Below, piece after piece: positions 62,312-64,000 of a stretch of 64,000 nucleotides of DNA. Numbering within the stretch: position 1 is the first letter of the stretch; each line of letters begins with the position of its first letter. Both the position numbers and the translations under genes were made by a program. The DNA comes from Franzmannia pantelleriensis. Lineage in GTDB: Bacteria > Pseudomonadota > Gammaproteobacteria > Pseudomonadales > Halomonadaceae. A model generated the notes under the pieces. It had not been told where the DNA came from and did not search any database. It was given only the letters and a program-made list of their open reading frames with translations. The DNA is taken from the NCBI RefSeq assembly GCF_900102875.1, contig NZ_FNGH01000002.1:372001-436000 (forward strand), in the 5' to 3' direction.

Positions 62312-63537
62312 GCGCGGCGCCGAGCACCGACGCCGGATGGGGGGAGGGCAAGACGGTACTGCTGGCCACCACCTGGGTACAGACGCTGTGCAGCGCGGCG
62401 ATGCTGCTGGTGCCGACCCTGGCGCCGCAGATTGCCGCGGCCTTCGGCCTGCCAACCGGGTTGGTTGGCCTTCAGGTGAGCCTTCTTTATGGCGTGGCCA
62501 TGCTGGTGTCGCTGCAGGCCGGTGTGGTGGCGCGGCGCCTGGGCGCCTGCCGGGCCAGTCAGCTGGCGATGCTGGTGATCACCTTGGGCTGTGCCGTGGC
62601 GCTGCTGCAGACACCGCTGTCGCTGTTCGCCACCACGCTGCTGCTGGGCGTGGCCTATGGCATGACCAATCCCGCAGCCGCACAGCTCCTGGCGCGCTAC
62701 ACGCCTGCCCCGCATCGCAACATGGTCTACTCCATCAAGCAGACCGGTGTGCCGCTGGGCGGCATCCTGGCGGGCATTGCCGCACCGCCGCTGACCCAGG
62801 CGTGGAGCTGGCATGTGAGCTTCCTATTGCTGGGCTGCATGAGCGTGCTGACCGCACTGTGGCTACAGTCTCGACAGCCGCGCTGGGACCGTCATGGTGA
62901 GGCTGCCACATCGGGCAAGGGCAACGGCAGCCTGGCGCTGCTGTATCGTCGTCGCTCGCTGCGCTGGATGGGCCTGGCCGGGTTCTGCTTGGCGGCCGCA
63001 CAGTTATCGCTGATCAGTTTTGCGGTCGCCTTCATGGTCGAGGAGCTGACTATCACCCTGGTGATGGCCGGCATCGTGGTCTCGGTGATGCATGCCGCGG
63101 GGGTGGCAGGGCGCCTGGGATGGGGCTTCATGGCCGATCGATTAGGCGCCAGCCTGCCGGTCTTGATCGGGCTCTCGATAGGCATTGCGGTGCTGTTCTC
63201 GCTGTTGGCGCTGACCGGCACGCATTTGCCCCAGTGGCTTGTGGTGGTGCTGCTGGTGCTGGCGGGGGCCACGGCGATCGGCTGGAACGGTGTCTATCTG
63301 GCCGAAGTGGCGCGCACGAGTGTCACCGCCGAGGTCAGCGAAGCCACTGCTGCGGTTCTGGTATTGACCTACATGGGCGTGCTGGCCGGCCCTGCCTGCG
63401 TTGCCCTGTTGGTATGGTTGTCCGGTAGCTACGCCATTAGCCTGCTGCTGCCGGCGCTGGCTGCGGTGATGGCCGTGTTCTGCCTGCGGCGCTGTGGGCG
63501 CGTCCACCACCAGGAGCAGGCATCATGGCAGCAGTGA
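62305..63537 (+). CDS. MFS transporter
   Basis: A 410-residue, ~12-span major facilitator protein. The cytosolic loop after TM2 (ARRLGACRASQ) and the mid-protein TM4-5 block NMVYSIKQTGVPLGGILAGI are typical of the Nar/YcaD-like cyanate-type group. Start: no ATG in frame; TTG 62305 overlaps the SDR stop (TAG 62309) with GGTGAG 8 nt upstream, suggesting coupled translation. Substrate unknown. Confidence 0.85.
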   Translation: MVGAAPSTDAGWGEGKTVLLATTWVQTLCSAAMLLVPTLAPQIAAAFGLPTGLVGLQVSLLYGVAMLVSLQAGVVARRLGACRASQLAMLVITLGCAVALLQTPLSLFATTLLLGVAYGMTNPAAAQLLARYTPAPHRNMVYSIKQTGVPLGGILAGIAAPPLTQAWSWHVSFLLLGCMSVLTALWLQSRQPRWDRHGEAATSGKGNGSLALLYRRRSLRWMGLAGFCLAAAQLSLISFAVAFMVEELTITLVMAGIVVSVMHAAGVAGRLGWGFMADRLGASLPVLIGLSIGIAVLFSLLALTGTHLPQWLVVVLLVLAGATAIGWNGVYLAEVARTSVTAEVSEATAAVLVLTYMGVLAGPACVALLVWLSGSYAISLLLPALAAVMAVFCLRRCGRVHHQEQASWQQ

Positions 63538-63661
63538 TGGTTGTGCATAGACTGACTAGATGGTCTATTACACGGTGCCTAACAATGATGCGGTGACAGG
63601 TGCACCGTCCAACCAATAACCAAGGCGCGCTATCGCTGGACGCGCCACACGGGAGATTTCG

Positions 63662-64000
63662 ATGCGCCACTTTTCACGCACACTTTTGGCCTCTGCTGCT
63701 GCGGTTGCCATGACCACTCTGGCTTTCCAGGCCCAGGCCGAGACCCGGGTCACCTACAAGTCGGCCTCGGCCGGTACTGCCTACTACCAGATGGGTGTCG
63801 AGCTGTCCGAGGCGATCCGTCGCGGCACCGACGATGAGATCGTGCTGACCCTGGAAGAGAGTCAGGGCTCGGTACAGAACGTCATGGAGGTGATGGCGCG
63901 CCAGGGCAACTATGTGTTCACTACGCCGCCGGGGCTGGTAGAGCAGGCATTGGCCGGTGAGGGGCCCTTTGCCGAGCGCCAGAGCCCGCGTTTCCAGGAG
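63662..64000 (+). CDS. TAXI-type TRAP transporter binding protein, N-terminal part (runs off window end)
   Basis: The first 113 residues are inside the window. A signal peptide covers residues 1-26 (MRHFSRTLLASAAAVAMTTL, cleavage after QAQA). TRVTYKSASAGTAYYQMGVELSEAI is the TAXI family N-terminus. TAXI proteins bind a solute in the periplasm for a fused TRAP permease. GGGAGATTTCG precedes ATG 63662. Upstream, 63538-63661 carries the promoter region and no gene. Confidence 0.9.
   Translation, partial: MRHFSRTLLASAAAVAMTTLAFQAQAETRVTYKSASAGTAYYQMGVELSEAIRRGTDDEIVLTLEESQGSVQNVMEVMARQGNYVFTTPPGLVEQALAGEGPFAERQSPRFQE

Overview
The window looks like chromosome of a moderately halophilic gammaproteobacterium of the Halomonadaceae (Halomonas-like). 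I infer this from gene content (sufBCDST, a PutA without ribbon-helix-helix domain, the glycerol ABC transporter, OmpW, GlpG, YajQ, a TAXI-type TRAP binding protein) and from the GC-rich codon usage; no marker gene settles the species. About 85% is ordinary core genome and one ~8.3 kb segment (23073-31366) is foreign.

Layout. 1-237: start of ugd (minus). 785-6951: Fe-S assembly operon, an Rrf2 regulator followed by sufB-C-D-S-T, with a Fur-box-like site upstream and a large palindromic element between sufB and sufC. 7021-13162: SanA-like protein, RimK with its RimB-type protease partner, DUF3549, YqcC, a gamma-glutamylcyclotransferase, OmpW and small unknowns. 13240-19846 (minus): proline block, an AraC-type regulator then putA, proC and putP. 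20484-22664: katG.

23073-31440: integrative element in the 3' end of a tRNA-Gly(CCC) gene. Exact 21-bp direct repeats bound it, TGTAGCCA arm-type repeats at 10-12 bp spacing lie inside both ends, and a tyrosine integrase sits next to the intact tRNA. Cargo: a small membrane protein, a small exported protein, a winged-helix regulator, a Rha-like regulator, an unknown basic protein with a striking leader hairpin, RNase HI, a T7 gp14-like virion (ejection) protein, a 57-residue orphan, an intact serine recombinase and a decayed second one. No capsid, portal or terminase is present, so it is a phage satellite or a reduced T7-like prophage, not a complete phage.

31712-40697: CBS protein, a small unknown, then glpD divergent from glpSTPQUV, with GlpR-like operators between them; glycerol import and glycerol-3-phosphate oxidation are thus co-located. 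40752-50465: housekeeping (DUF6314, EamA exporter, DUF4394, NAD kinase, phosphoesterase, GlpG rhomboid, DUF1315, DUF2797, an RLAN/ATP-grasp ligase divergent from a GNAT enzyme, YajQ, corrinoid adenosyltransferase). 50720-55612: a sigma-54-type promoter followed by a nitrate/sulfonate/taurine-type ABC transporter, a TauE-like exporter and an amidase, probably a nitrogen-scavenging module, ending in an ORF start that runs into the antisense of the next gene. 55634-64000: glutamate-type dehydrogenase, ferric-reductase-like flavocytochrome with a 30-residue membrane peptide, nitroreductase, EAL-CBS-GGDEF protein, a relic of a DHFR-like gene, an SDR, an MFS transporter and the start of a TAXI-TRAP binding protein.

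All calls are by reading; no searches, alignments or folding programs were run. Start codons were moved from the longest ORF where a Shine-Dalgarno sequence or family N-terminus supported it.
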